From: Erodium maritimum
Taxonomy: Eukaryota > Streptophyta > Magnoliopsida > Geraniales > Geraniaceae
NCBI GenBank assembly: GCA_963921825.1
Contig: OY997594.1
Coordinates: forward strand, 54,607,675 to 54,671,674
DNA length: 64,000 bases
Direction of reading: 5' to 3'
Shown piece by piece: positions 11,614 through 22,513 of the stretch. The notes under the pieces were generated by a model. It made no database searches. It had not been told where the DNA came from and saw nothing but the letters and a program-made list of their open reading frames with translations. The number at the start of each line of letters is the position of its first letter. Position 1 is the stretch's first letter. The translations under genes and the position numbers were made by a program.

Positions 11614-12643
11614 CTGGTTTCATTTTGAAATTGTTTTCAAAACCTCGGACCGTACGTCAATTAGGTGGGTATAGTTAGGTTGTTAAGTTTGAAGTGTTTG
11701 TTTAAGTCTTACCTTCTTTATGTTATACCTTTAGCCTTACTTTAATTGTACCTTATTCTCTGTTTTGGTTGTACACCTTAGTTGATCTATGATGCCGACC
11801 GGTTGAGATTGAGGTTGGTTTAAGAGCGATGCTCTGGCTCTTTATGATGTGTAGATTGAATAATTGTTAAGTAAGTTGTCGGCTTGGTCGGCCAGTGTTT
11901 GATTGGTGAATTTGACTGTTGACTTGACCGGGTGGTAATCGAGTAATTACAGAGACCCGAGTGGTGTACTTACGATGTTTTGCGGAAGTGTGTACTTGAA
12001 ATGTTTTCATGGTGTGCTATATATGTTGAACGCCGTGTGCCATTGTTTATTAAATGTCCCGCTTAAGCGGATGGTTAATGAAATATACGAACGGGTCATG
12101 CCGAAATTTCTGCAAAACTGAAGTGTTTGTACTATCACGGGTTGACTCAGGGGCTCCACTGTAGTCAAACGTGATATGGGGATGTCAAGTGGTTACAACG
12201 AGATTCGGGGACGCCTGAATCAGGTTGTAACGATGCGAGATCGACATGAATGTTGAAATAGAAAGAGAAAGATGTTGAGAACAAGTGGAAGGGAATTAAT
12301 GCAAGGGCTTGCAGAATTGTTTGTGTTGTGATTGTACCCCATACTATGGGAAGATACCCGACCGAGGTGTATGTCAGTCCGGTATGTTGTTGTGTGACTT
12401 GGTTGAAACTGTGCCTCCTGTGGGAGATGATTGAATTGTGTGATTGATTCTGTGAGACGCACAAGTGTGCGGACTTATCTGCTTATATGAAGTATTATAT
12501 ATGACTATGCTAAGACTAAGTATACTGTTGGTCCAAGTATGACCCTTGTGAAACGCGTGTGAACGTTTTTGCTTTAAGCGAACTACTTTATTCGAAATCT
12601 GAGAAACTGAACATGTGCGTTATCCGTGCAGCGGATATACGAC
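11614..12643 (+). other. Gypsy untranslated leader
   Basis: About 1 kb between primer-binding site and gag with no long open frame. It ends in TTATCCGTGCAG/CGG (12631/12632), a good 3' splice-site match only 12 bases before the gag ATG. This may be the acceptor of a leader intron; that is inference. Confidence 0.6.
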
Positions 12644-13561
12644 ATGACACCTACTTACGTACCGAGAGGCACTAGGAGTCGCCCAGCTAGGGGACAGGGG
12701 CAGCCACCTGTCATTGATCAGGCAGGGGCATCGAGTGCCCAGGGTGCTACTTCTGCAGAGCACCAGAGAGATGAGGCCGGGCCGTCAGAGTTACCGCCCA
12801 GGGCTCCTCCGGTCTCAGAGCCGACCCAGGCGACCCCTCTGGAGGAGGTGGTTCGCGCGGTTCTTGCAGCGATCAGCTCACAGCAGGGGACTACAGCACC
12901 AGCACCAGAGACTGTGCCTACTGCTACTGCAGCCGCTGTTGAGAGGTCGGGTCAGAGAGACAGCTTTACGGCTCAGGCTCTCAGAGATATCCGCAGGCTG
13001 GGCACATCAGTCTATTCTGGGGGGTCAGACCCCGAAGCAGCCGCGGGGTGGCTGGAGCGGATTACCCGCAATCTGGATACGTCAGGGGTGTCTGATGGTC
13101 ACTTGAGGGTAGCTTTCGCGACCTTTCAGCTAGAGGGGGAGGCGTACTACTGGTGGCAGCATGTACAGACCAGGGTTGGAGATTATTTCCAACTGTTCCG
13201 CAGACTGTTCCTGGAGCAGTATTTCCCTCGATCTGTTCGAGATGACAGGCATCAACAGTTCCTGGAACTGCGTCAGAGAGGGATGACCGTCTCGGAGTAC
13301 GAGGCGAGGTTCACATCCTTGTCTCGCTTCGCACCAGAGATGGTACAGACCGAGGAGAGCCTCTACAGGCGCTTTGAGAGAGGACTCATCCCGTCTATCG
13401 CGGATCGAGTCATTGCTTTCAGGACTGAGGACTATTCTGCACTAGTGGACCAAGCACTAGCTGTGGAGAGGCACTTTTGGGAGACCGCTAGGGCGCGGGA
13501 GATCAAGCCGAGGCCGAGTGGCTTCCTGAGGCCATCCGAGGGCCGCGATCCTAGGAGGTAG
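12644..13561 (+). CDS. gag: Gypsy gag (capsid) protein, truncated by a stop
   Basis: This ORF encodes the structural Gag protein that forms the cytoplasmic particle of the element. The chosen ATG at 12644 gives MTPTYVPRGTRSR; the frame is also open a few codons upstream but without an ATG. The N-terminal third (to about residue 110) is Pro/Ala/Gln-rich and low in complexity. The retrotransposon-gag domain follows, with the landmarks WLERI, YYWWQHV, FLEQYFP, F.ELRQRGMTVSEYEARF and RRFERGL. A TAG at 13559 ends the frame before the zinc knuckles. The same frame then reopens with CPSCRQLGHLGRDF (13658-13699), a CCHC knuckle whose last Cys is Phe. A second knuckle at about 13780 is in another frame and also lacks one Cys. 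The gene is therefore broken. The domain call is very secure. Confidence 0.9.
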   Translation: MTPTYVPRGTRSRPARGQGQPPVIDQAGASSAQGATSAEHQRDEAGPSELPPRAPPVSEPTQATPLEEVVRAVLAAISSQQGTTAPAPETVPTATAAAVERSGQRDSFTAQALRDIRRLGTSVYSGGSDPEAAAGWLERITRNLDTSGVSDGHLRVAFATFQLEGEAYYWWQHVQTRVGDYFQLFRRLFLEQYFPRSVRDDRHQQFLELRQRGMTVSEYEARFTSLSRFAPEMVQTEESLYRRFERGLIPSIADRVIAFRTEDYSALVDQALAVERHFWETARAREIKPRPSGFLRPSEGRDPRR

Positions 13562-14097
13562 AGGACCTGAGGATTCTTTCAGCCTCAGGCCCAGTCCGGT
13601 GGGATGCGACGGGTTGGAGCAGTAGCGTCTGTTGGACCCTTTCCATTGGCACAGTTTTGTCCCTCGTGCAGGCAGTTGGGGCACCTGGGCCGAGACTTCC
13701 CATTGAGTGGTGATCTGCAGACCGCTCCTCAGGTCGTCTGGCGAGAGTCGAGGAGAGGCTGCGCCCCGCTGAGAGGACATTCTATCACTGCGGCAGATTG
13801 AGACACATCTCCACCGTGTGCCCTGACCGGGTTGGAGGAAGACCAGTACTGCGACCATAGCAGGCTCAGCCCAGTCAGGCACCTCCGTTCTGCCAGCGTC
13901 AGGCTCAGGCTACGGGAGCCCCTCGGCAGGCAGCAAGAGCGTCAGCACAGAGGCATCAGCAAAGGGCTCCACAACAACAGACTCTTCCACCACTCCCGAG
14001 AGGAGGACCTCCGACTCAGCAGGGACGGGTGTATGCTGTCACTGACTCGCGGGCAGAGGGACGCCACTCCGGCCATGAGGCTACATAGGGTACGTGC
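13562..14097 (+). pseudogene. Degenerate zinc-knuckle and linker region of gag-pol
   Basis: The stretch continues Gag after the stop. It holds two damaged CCHC knuckles (about 13658 and 13780) in different frames, followed by a Gln-rich linker to the protease. At least one frameshift lies between the knuckles. Confidence 0.7.
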
Positions 14098-14505
14098 TTG
14101 CTTTATAATTCGTGCGCATCTTTCTTGTTTGATACTGAAGCATGTCATTCTTTCATCTCTTCTACTTTTGCTGGTTTATTGGGGTTGAGGGTGGAGACGT
14201 TGAGTCGACCTTTATGTCTTGATACCCCTGTTACGGGAGATGTGGTCCTGAGTACCGTGTGTCGTAGCTGTGAGATTCGAGTGGTTGATTGCCCCTTTTA
14301 TGGTGACTTACTTGTGCTGGACATGACTGCTTTTGACGTGATCTTGGGGATGGACTGGATGACAAGGTATCGGGCATCGATCGATTGCTATCGACGGCAT
14401 GTGACCGTGGTATCAGGCGATAGAGTCGTTACTTATGTCTTGGGCAGCAGGAGCGGAGTTCTCCTGTCTGCTTTGATCGTGGGAGATGAGGCGGAGGTCG
14501 TGTAG
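14098..14505 (+). pseudogene. Gypsy aspartic protease, active site mutated
   Basis: This encodes the retropepsin-like protease that would cut the Gag-Pol polyprotein. The active-site strand reads LFDTEACHSFIS (D at 14131); functional relatives have D-[ST]-G-A at this place, so the Gly has become Glu. The flap and the conserved ILGMDW motif further on identify the fold. The frame ends in TAG (14503-14505), and pol is then cut by the solo LTR from 14552. Between the stop and the LTR the sequence still encodes the linker ending EFPEVF, which resumes at 15911 after the LTR. Confidence 0.85.
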
Positions 14506-14546
14506 AATAGAGAGCTGCCGAGAGTGGTGTGTGAGTTCCCGGAGGT

Positions 14547-14551
14547 CTTTC
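14547..14551. repeat. Target-site duplication CTTTC (left copy; right copy 15906-15910)
   Basis: CTTTC stands on both sides of the LTR at 14552-15905. With one copy and the LTR left out, the pol frame runs from EFPEVF into PEELSG without a break. Confidence 0.95.
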
Positions 14552-15905
14552 TGTTAGTCTTAGTTCCCGTAGTTCAATCTTAAATGTCCAAATGTATATA
14601 TCATCGTTAGCAATAAAATTAAAGCGGCTTTATATTACTTATGTGTTGGAGTAATATATCGATGTGTGCTCTGATCTATGCCCACCATGCGAATAGAACC
14701 ATAGATCGAGATAGATCACATTCGATGGGTCCCTAGTCAACAAAGCTTCACTAGAAGCGACTAGTATGAAAGATGGCTCTTTATGGCTTACGTTCTGTTA
14801 ATCATTGGAATGGGATTCCGGAGTCTGATCATAGATATCATGTGGGACATGATATTGGATGACCCGCCCTAAATATGTGCCATAGATTAAGTCATGAACA
14901 TATTCAGTGTCGTAGCTTGTCATGTATCCTTAGACCAATGAGTCTTTTTGTGATCGCTATGTAGTCAACAACTGAGTTTGACCTAAGCCTAACGTTGTCC
15001 GTAACAGGGCTTCCTTACTATAAAGTCTCGTTAGTTGCCACTTAAATAGGATCAAGTAAAATGGGATTTTACGTTGATCTATTGACATGCATAAACCTAA
15101 GGGTCACACCGGAGGATGAAACTCATTGACACATTTATGGAGAATGGCCAAAAGGGAGTTGTCTCGGGACATGACCAAAACTAGGTTTTGGGTCATGTGC
15201 CCGTAAGTGAATAGGACTTTACGGATCGAGACAAGGCCTGGAGTCTTGGGATTGACCGCGTCGGATAATGTTGGACATTTCCGGTATGGAAGGCTTGGAG
15301 GCGATGAGCGAATCACGGGACCTCGTTGGAAATGGCCATGGGCCATGTTCCAAGAGGCCCATGAAAGGCCCATGGAACTAATTAATCAAGTCTTGATTAA
15401 TTAGTACTAAGTAAGCAAGACAAGGATTAAGGTGTTGGTGATTCACCACCTAACCCAATCTTGTCTAGCCATACTTTGTCCTATTTACACCTTACTTTAC
15501 ACCATACTTGTCTCATACCTTTAGTTGGACAAGTACGGGGTTTGTTATGTTTAAGTCATCTTTTTTTCAACATAACAAACACAAGACAAGAATAGGAAAC
15601 ACAACTTCTCTCCCCATTCCCTTTCAATTTCGGGTTTGGCAAGCTCCCACCTCCATTTTTGTGTTCTTGAGTCCTCAAAGAGAAGAACTATGTGGCTTTG
15701 ATTCCCATGTGGATACGTAGGCGTCTTGGATACTCAAGCCAATCATTCGTTAACCGGTGTTCTTGTTTTGGTAAGAAATAGTGCTGAATTTTTCTCTTGT
15801 GAATCCATTCTTTGTTAGTTGTTTCATGGTTTTAATCGTCTCTTGGTTTTCCTTGATTTTCCGTTGCGAGTTGGTTCATCTCCAACCCTACCTCGAGACC
15901 CAACA
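14552..15905 (+). mobile_element. Solo LTR of the TGTTAGTCTTAG family nested in gypsy pol
   Basis: It starts TGTTAGTCTTAG and ends CGAGACCCAACA, matching the LTRs at 272-1958 and 53773-55459. It is 1354 bp long because about 333 bp is missing internally: sequence present between GGGCTTCC and ACTAAAGTCTC in the others is lost near 15015. The 5-bp duplication CTTTC proves insertion into the gypsy pol gene, so this copy is younger than the gypsy element. Confidence 0.95.
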
Positions 15906-15910
15906 CTTTC

Positions 15911-16979
15911 CAGAAGAGCTGTCAGGTTTGCCGCCAGCGCGCGAGGTGGAGTTTAGGATCGACTTGATCCCGGGTACGGCGCCGATATCCATGGCCCCGT
16001 ATCGGTTTGCACCAGCCGAGTTAGTCGAGCTGAATCGACAACTCGAGGAGCTCCAGGAGAAGGGATTCATCCGTCCGAGTGTTTCACCGTGGGGAGTACC
16101 TGCCCTCTTCGTGAAGAAGAAGGGTGGAGCGCTTCAGATGTGCATCGATTATCGGAAGTTGAACCGGGTTACAGTGAAGAACCGTTATCCGATGCCGAGG
16201 ATCGATGACCTATTCGATCAGCTGAGAGGAGCGAAGTGCTTCTCGAAGATTGATCTGCGATCAGGGTACTACCAGTTGAGAGTCCGGGAGGAGGATGTGG
16301 CGAAGACCGCATTCTAGACTCGGTACAGACATTTCGAGTTCCTAGTGATGACGTTTGGGTTGACGAACGCACATGCCGCGTGCATGGACCTGATGAACGG
16401 TATTTTCCGACCGTACCTGGACCAGTTCGTCGTGGTGTTTGTGGACGACATTATGATTTATTCGCCCAGTGAGGAGACGCATGAGGAGCACCTGAGGACC
16501 GTTTTGACGTTGTTGCGCACTCACCAGTTGTACGGCAACCCTGAGAAGTGTGAGTTCTGGCTCGCCGAGGTGAAGTTCATCGGGCATGTTGTGTCTCGGG
16601 AGGGTATCCTAGTTGATCCGTCGAAGATCGACACAGTTTTGAGGTGGGCACGGCCCAAGAGTGTATTTGAGATTCGTAGCTTCCTGGGTTTGGCAGGATA
16701 CTACCGACGGTTCGTCCAGGACTTCTCACGACTGGTCGCGCCGATGACCGCCCTGACACGCAAGGGGGCCGAATTCGTATGGACTGATGAGGGTGAGCAC
16801 TCCTACACCGAGCTGAAGCCTCATTTGACTACCGCTCCCGTGTTGATAGTGCCGAAGCGGGGGATCGGTTATGATGTGTACTGTGATGCGTCCGGTGAGG
16901 GACTGGGATGCGTTCTGATGCAGTCCGGGAAGGTGGTGGCTTATGGCTCCAGACAGTTGAAGATACATGAGTGCAACTA
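15911..16979 (+). pseudogene. Gypsy reverse transcriptase and start of RNase H
   Basis: This is the RNA-dependent DNA polymerase of the gypsy element. Reading starts with [15 protein letters not shown] after the nested LTR. Landmarks are [42 protein letters not shown], then a TAG stop at 16315-16317. The frame continues unchanged with [14 protein letters not shown] and the catalytic FVDDIMIYS (about 16440-16466), then [16 protein letters not shown] and [12 protein letters not shown]. The RNase H/tether part begins with [14 protein letters not shown]. The frame is lost near 16985 in a C-rich run. The catalytic Asp pair is intact, but the stop and frameshift inactivate the gene. Confidence 0.93.
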
Positions 16980-16984
16980 CCCTA

Positions 16985-17440
16985 CCCCACGACTTAGAAT
17001 TGGCAGCAGTTGTCTTTGCTCTGAAGAGCTGGCGACACTACTTGCATGAAGAGCGATTCCAAGTGTTCTCGGATCATAAGAGCCTCAAGTACATTTTCTC
17101 CCAACGTGACCTGAACATGCGCCAGAGGCGGTGGATGGAGCTACTAGAGGAGTACGACTTCGAGCTACTCTATCATCCGGGCAAGGCGAACGTCGTCGCC
17201 GACGCCTTGAGTAGGAAGTCGATTCACATCATTGCTAGCATATCAGTCCGAGAGTGGGACATGATGGAGGAGTTGAGCTCGTTCATGCTTGAGCTAGAGG
17301 AGATCACGGATGGCATGACTTTGTGTTCATTGGTGGCTCATCCCACACTAGTTGCTCGTGTGTTGGAAGCACATGCCGAGGATGCCGAGACGGCAGGGAT
17401 CCGAGAGAGGATGATCAGCGGTGTTGATGCCGAGGGCTAG
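16985..17440 (+). pseudogene. Gypsy RNase H, frameshifted
   Basis: After the single-base shift the sequence reads [52 protein letters not shown] and VVADALSRK. This is the standard second half of the gypsy RNase H/connection region. The frame ends at a TAG (17438-17440) that lies in the linker to integrase. Confidence 0.9.
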
Positions 17441-18005
17441 GCGCAGAGTGCCAATCAGGGTCTACGTTACCGAGGACGGTTGTTTGTGTCGAGAGGGTGT
17501 AGAGACGTTGTGTTGAGAGAGTGTCATTACTCCCGTCTTACTGTGCACCCGGGTGGCACCAAGATGTATCGGGACATCAGACGGCAGTTCTGGTGGAGCG
17601 GGATGCGTAGAGCAGTGGCAGAGTTTGTATCGAGATGCCTCACTTGTCAGCAGGTGAAGGCCGAGCATCAGCGTCCCGCCGGTTTACTAGAGCTTTTACC
17701 GATCGTAGAGTGGAAGTGGGAGCACGTCACTATGGACTTCGTCTGTGGCTTACCGAGGTCGCTGAAAGGGCACGATGCGGTTTGGGTAGTGGTCGAGCGA
17801 CTGACCAACTCGACGCACTTTTTGGCCATGAGGATGACTGACACGGTTGATACCCTAAGTCGGTTCTACGTTCGAGATATCATCCGCCTTCACGGGGTTC
17901 CAGTGTCCGTTGTGTCCGACAGGGATCCCCGCTTCACCTCCAGATTTTGGGAGAGCCTGCAGAAGGCATTGGGGATCGAGGTCTTGCTTAGTACGGCTTA
18001 TCACC
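17441..18005 (+). pseudogene. Gypsy integrase: zinc domain and catalytic core up to the break
   Basis: This would insert the cDNA into the genome. The N-terminal HHCC zinc domain is visible (ECHYSRLTVHPG, then RCLTCQQVKAEHQ). The catalytic core shows the first Asp in TMDFVCGLP and the second in VSDRDPRFTS, followed by STAYH. Immediately after this His codon the frame runs into an unrelated inverted LTR fragment. The third catalytic residue (the Glu of D,D-35-E), which in this family sits in the segment between TAYH and LEDML, is absent. Confidence 0.92.
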
Positions 18006-19078
18006 TGTCACACCCCAAATCCGGTATTGACCGGACCCGAGACGCAACTTAGTGAATTGTAAATAATAACAATTTAAAAACCATAATATTCGATAGCGGT
18101 AAATAAAATAGTTCAAAAGATATTAGAAGTTCTGAGTCATACGCTCAGTAAAATACATAACTCCAAATATCCGTGACGTCACTACGAAACATAAAATAAC
18201 ATAACCCGGACCCTCGCTAGCCCCATGCCCCGAGACGTCCTCTACTCCAAATCAAAGCCACTACCTGTAGAAAACATAGTAAGGGGTGAGCTTGACGCTC
18301 AGTAGGGAAAACCATGAAAACGTCCTTATATCGGGTTTACCAAAAAGCCCTTTTCACATATTTAAAATAAAATAAAAGGTTTGATACACGATACGACACT
18401 TAAGCTAATTAAATGTCAACACTTCTTTTCACGACACCCAAAATCCGACAATACCATCATCACTCCGTACTAACGCCTACCCGGAGTCCACACCAAGAAG
18501 CCACTAACACTCAATTTCCACAACACATAGTCAACGCCACTCACCGGCACAATTTTCCAAAAATCAAAGCAAGGCATTCTCAGCCGCACACAAATCATAC
18601 CAAGGAAAACACCCATAGCCACAACACAGCAATACTCATTCAATTCAAAGCAATCTCAAACACACAACTCGTAACCATCGCACGGTCTATGGAGCAACCC
18701 TCTCGGCCCGGCGTAACCGCACGCAACTTCCCTAACACAAAGTCAGGATAGGCGGTCGACCTCATCGCGGACGCAGCGTTTTACCGATCGACGGAAGGCA
18801 GGGAAATCGCCTCTTCGCGGCCTCATCTCTCGCGGTGCTCAACACAGCGTTTTACCGAGTGCTAGTCGGAAGGTAGGGACACCACCTCTTCGCGGGACAC
18901 ATCGTTTTACCGACTCACGGTCGGAAGGTAGGGAAACCACCTTTCTCATGTACCATCGTACACCAAGCCTCACACTTTACCGTTCACGCTCCGGAAGGTA
19001 CGATACACCTTGCGGAAGTACTTCTCTCACACTTTACCGTTCACGCTCCGGAAGGTACGATACACCTTGCGGAAGATC
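18006..19078 (-). mobile_element. Inverted, truncated gypsy-type LTR fragment inside integrase
   Basis: The fragment starts with TGTCACACCCCAAATCC, the inverted 3' end of a related gypsy LTR, and contains the inverted ACTGAGCG...CTCACCCC motif (18283-18310). It continues into tandem repeats with TTTACCG...CGGAAGGTA (18770-19078). It has no TGTAAG end and no target-site duplication. About 39 bp of integrase coding sequence is missing at the junction. It therefore looks like an insertion followed by a deletion, or a repair-mediated join. Confidence 0.85.
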
Positions 19079-19660
19079 TTAGAGGATATGCTGTGAGCAT
19101 GTGTGTTGGACTTCCGAGGATCGTGGGAGGATCACTTACCATTGGCCGAGTTTGCCTACAACAACAATTATAAGTCCAGTATTGGGATGGCACCATTTGA
19201 GGCGTTGTATGGTAGACCGTGCAGATCGCCCGTGTGTTGGGCAGAGGTAGGAGACTGGAGTCTACTTGGTCCGGAGCTTGTCCATGAGACGACCGAGAAG
19301 GTCGCGTTGATTTGGGAGCGGTTGAAGACCACTCTGAGCCGACAGAAGAGTTACGCAGATAGACGACGCCGACCTCTTGAGTTTACAGTTGGTGATCACG
19401 TGTTTCTGAGGGTGAGCTCGAAGAAGGGACTCTTGCGGTTCAACCGTGACGGAGGCAAGCTGGCCCCGCGGTTTATCGGACCTTTTGATATTTTGGGCAG
19501 AGTCGGAGTCGTGACCTATCGCCTTGCATTACCACAACAGCTTGGGAACGTGCATAACGTCTTCCACGTTTCCCAACTGCGGAAGTACACTGCGGACCCC
19601 TCCCACGTCATCGAGTGGACGAACATCAAGGTAGCTGATGATGTTTCGTATGAGGAGTAG
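19079..19660 (+). pseudogene. Gypsy integrase C-terminal part
   Basis: Reading resumes in the original frame with LEDML, a TGA stop (19094-19096), then ACVLDFRGSWEDHLPLAEFAYNN, APFEALYGRPCRSP, GDHVFLRVSSKKGL.RF, KLAPRFIGPFDIL and NVFHVSQLRKY. This is the GPY/F-type C-terminal domain of gypsy integrases, which binds DNA. A TAG stop at 19658-19660 separates it from the chromodomain-like tail. Confidence 0.92.
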
Positions 19661-19810
19661 CCAGTCAGGATTTTGGATACACGGGAGAAGGTCTTGCGTG
19701 GAAAGACTATTCCTTTGGTACAAGTACAGTGGAAGCACCAAGGAGCTGAGTCGACTTGGGAGCGCGAGGATGAGATTCGCGCGAAGTATCCCCACCTGTT
19801 CGATCTTTGA
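19661..19810 (+). pseudogene. Chromodomain-like C-terminal tail of integrase
   Basis: After the TAG the frame continues as VRILDTREKVLRGKTIP, then VQVQWKHQGAESTWERED and IRAKYPHLF, ending with TGA at 19808-19810. The pattern (a strand, V.W....EE.TWE) is the chromodomain-related module of plant chromoviruses. It is thought to guide integration to chromatin. One in-frame stop cuts it from the rest of the integrase. Confidence 0.8.
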
Positions 19811-19846
19811 GGTACTTCTGTTTTTAATTTCGAGGACGAAATTATT

Positions 19847-19861
19847 TTAAGGGGGGTAGAT
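19847..19861 (+). promoter_or_regulatory. Polypurine tract of the gypsy element
   Basis: TTAAGGGGGGTAGAT lies directly before the 3' LTR start at 19862. It is the primer site for plus-strand DNA synthesis. Confidence 0.9.
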
Positions 19862-22508
19862 TGTAAGAACCGCCCCCGGTCGAACCGGTGATTTTTGGCA
19901 AAGTTTGACTTTCGGCCGGAAAAGTCAACCGACGACTCCAGGAGTCGTTCGGGACATTTCCGGGGCCCAAAAAGCTTAGCCGTCATCACGGTTAGCTTAG
20001 TTGGGCCATTTCCTTTAATTTGACTGTAATATTGGAAAAGTCAATTTTTGGTCAATTCCGGGTCAAACCTCGCTTAATTAAAGACTAATTTAATTTAAAA
20101 CCATTTGTACTGATTTCTCTAAGAGGAGAGGTGGTCCCCATTGGGACAAGTGTCCCTTTTGGCTTAGGTGAGAAGGAAGAGGGCACAATGACCATTTTAC
20201 CCCTAAATGAATGGGCATGGGAGACATGTGAGCATAGAGATAGTTTGGGGTTTTCTCCCTTAGGGTATATGACCCAATTTGGGAGCATTTCAGCCCAAAC
20301 AACAAGTGTTGGCCGAAATTCATCAAAGGGGAAAGAAGAAGAAGCTCTCAAAGCTTGGAGAAGAAGAAAAGAGAGGTCTTGAACCTAGTTGTGACCCAAA
20401 TCTTCCTATTTTTCCTTGTTTCTTCATCAAATCTTCATCCTCAAGGTAAATCAATCTTCCTTTTTCGTTTTGAACATTTTTGGTTCACGGGTTTTGAAGA
20501 AAATGATGAGCAAGGGTTGGGTTTTTGAGTTTGGAGTATTGGATGATGATGTTGGAGTGAAAAGGAGTTTGATTGATGAATTTAATTTGGTTTTGTGGAG
20601 TTTTGATGAACACCCATGATGGGTTTTGAAGTAGAGACGTTTATGAACTGTTTATAGAGCTTTGGAAGGTCATCCATGGAGGTTTTGGGGGTTAAAATCG
20701 TGAAAACCCGAAGCTGGAGGAAGTAGACGGTGAACAGGCGTCACGGCTCCGTGACAGGAACCGTGACGGCGTCTGTCACGGCTCCGTAGGGAGAACCGCG
20801 CGGTTCAGCTCACGGATCCGTGACCCGAACCGTGACAGACCTGTTTTTGGGCCTTTGGGCCCGCTTTGTTGAAATTTCGACTTTTAGGACGGTTATCTAT
20901 AACCAAGTCCTTTTAGGGTAATTCGCGAACGTTTTCATCTTTAAGCTTTTGTGGATTAATCCTAATTCACGAATTGTTTTGTGATCCAAGACCTTGGACC
21001 CGAGCGTGACGGCGGAGGAGGCACTTGGACATCGAGCAGTGAAGGAGGAAGCTAGCTAGGACGTCAGCAGCTAGGAGTATTTGAGCGTGGGAGAACTCGA
21101 GGTAGGGAAGAGTAGTAAACTTCACTTTTACTTTAAATAATGCTAATAGTATGCCTATAGGATAATAATAACCGGAAAGGTCCTAGTTTGCATATAGGAT
21201 GTGATTCACTAGAATAGTCGCTTTCAATTATATTAATAACCGGAAGAGTTTAGTATGCATGTATGATGTGATTCACTAGGTTAATCGCTTTTCAATATAT
21301 TGGGAAATTGTCGTGCTGGTAGAATGGCCATGTCGAGCCTTAGGATTACGTGTTGATTGTACATATTGATGATTGTTTGTCCTTAAGGTTGATGCATGTT
21401 CCGTCCTTAGGATAAGATAAGAGTCATAATTAACTAGTTAAATTATGATGATCGTAATGTAATGGTTGATTCGTGTTATGATTGATTGATTGAGTGAATG
21501 TTTGAATGTAAATTGATTGTGCCCTAAGATATGATCGGGTGAGTGATAGACCGATGGTTCGTGATTGGTAAGTTATGCCGGTAAGCTTGGTTGACGATGT
21601 GCGTGGTCATATTTTGTTTGATATGTTATTGTGTATGATATTGTGTGATTAGAGTGTGTACCCCGAGGTGGACATTCCGGGAAGATACCTAGTCCGATGT
21701 GCGGTTCCGGTACGGTATATGATTATGTACCCCGATGTGCGTTTCCGGGAAGACGTCGAGACCGATGTGCGTTTCCGGTATGATGTGTGATTGTTTACCC
21801 CGAGGGAGTAGTTCCGGGAAGATATGTTACCTGTTTCACCCCGATGATCTAAGGTCCCTTAGAGACATTTCCGGGGACCCACGACGTTATGTGTTCCTTG
21901 GGAACGTTTCCGGGATCCCCGATGATTGTGTCTCCTCTGGACCGAGGGGCAATCTGATATGAGGTACAAGTCAGTGTACGGATCAGAGGCTTGTGATTTA
22001 ATATTCAGTATTTCGGTATTTATGTGTTTCTTTAATCGATTCTGTTGGTAAATTCGTTATATTCCATTGATCTCCTTGAGAGTTACCTTCTTTAAGTATT
22101 GTAATTCTTGTTGACTTTTATTCAATGTCTTTTCGATAACTGTACTAATCGGGTTTTATCTGTTAAACCGGGGGTTCCTTTACTTTACTACTTTTTCCTA
22201 CTGAGCGTAAGCTCACCCCCTTCGTGTATACTGTTGTTTTACAGGTTTCATTGCCGAGTAGGTTGTAGGATGTATCAGGGCTCGGGAGCTCACTGAGGGT
22301 CCGGGTGTTATCATGTTAGAGATGTACCTTCGCTTTTGTTCAAAACTATGTCGCATTTGTTTTAGTTTGAGCTTTTGACTCCTCGTTTGGACTTGTGTAT
22401 GAGATTTATTTGGAGCCTTACTTTATCAAAGTTTATTTATTTACTATTATTTATCTTTATTTTAACTCACGTCTCGAGTCCGGTCAAAACCGGATTTGGG
22501 GCGTGATA
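19862..22508 (+). repeat. 3' LTR of the gypsy element, terminal CA mutated to TA
   Basis: It begins TGTAAGAACCGCC and matches the 5' LTR along its whole length, with scattered substitutions. It ends GGGGCGTGATA where the 5' LTR has GGGGCGTGACA. The C-to-T change lies in the terminal CA. The target-site copy GAATC follows directly (22509-22513), so the boundary is firm. Confidence 0.95.
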
Positions 22509-22513
22509 GAATC

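Larger units (their letters stand above)
8946..22508 (+). mobile_element. Complete but inactive Ty3/gypsy (chromovirus/Tekay-like) retrotransposon
   Basis: The 13.6-kb element is bounded by GAATC at 8941-8945 and 22509-22513. Order: 5' LTR, initiator-Met primer-binding site, gag, protease, reverse transcriptase, RNase H, integrase, a chromodomain-like tail, purine tract, 3' LTR. Placing integrase after RNase H is diagnostic of Ty3/gypsy. The pol region is dead. It has in-frame stops at 13559, 16315, 17438, 19094 and 19658, a frameshift near 16985, a foreign solo LTR at 14552-15905, and a foreign LTR fragment at 18006-19078 that removed integrase sequence. The two LTRs (2653 and 2647 bp) differ at many scattered sites, so the insertion is not recent. 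Assignment to the Tekay/Del lineage is inferred from the long LTRs and C-terminal chromo-like segment. Confidence 0.95.

Noticed and set aside
18413..18751. 112-residue frame inside integrase
   Set aside because: It is a Thr/His/Asn-rich translation of the inverted LTR fragment.
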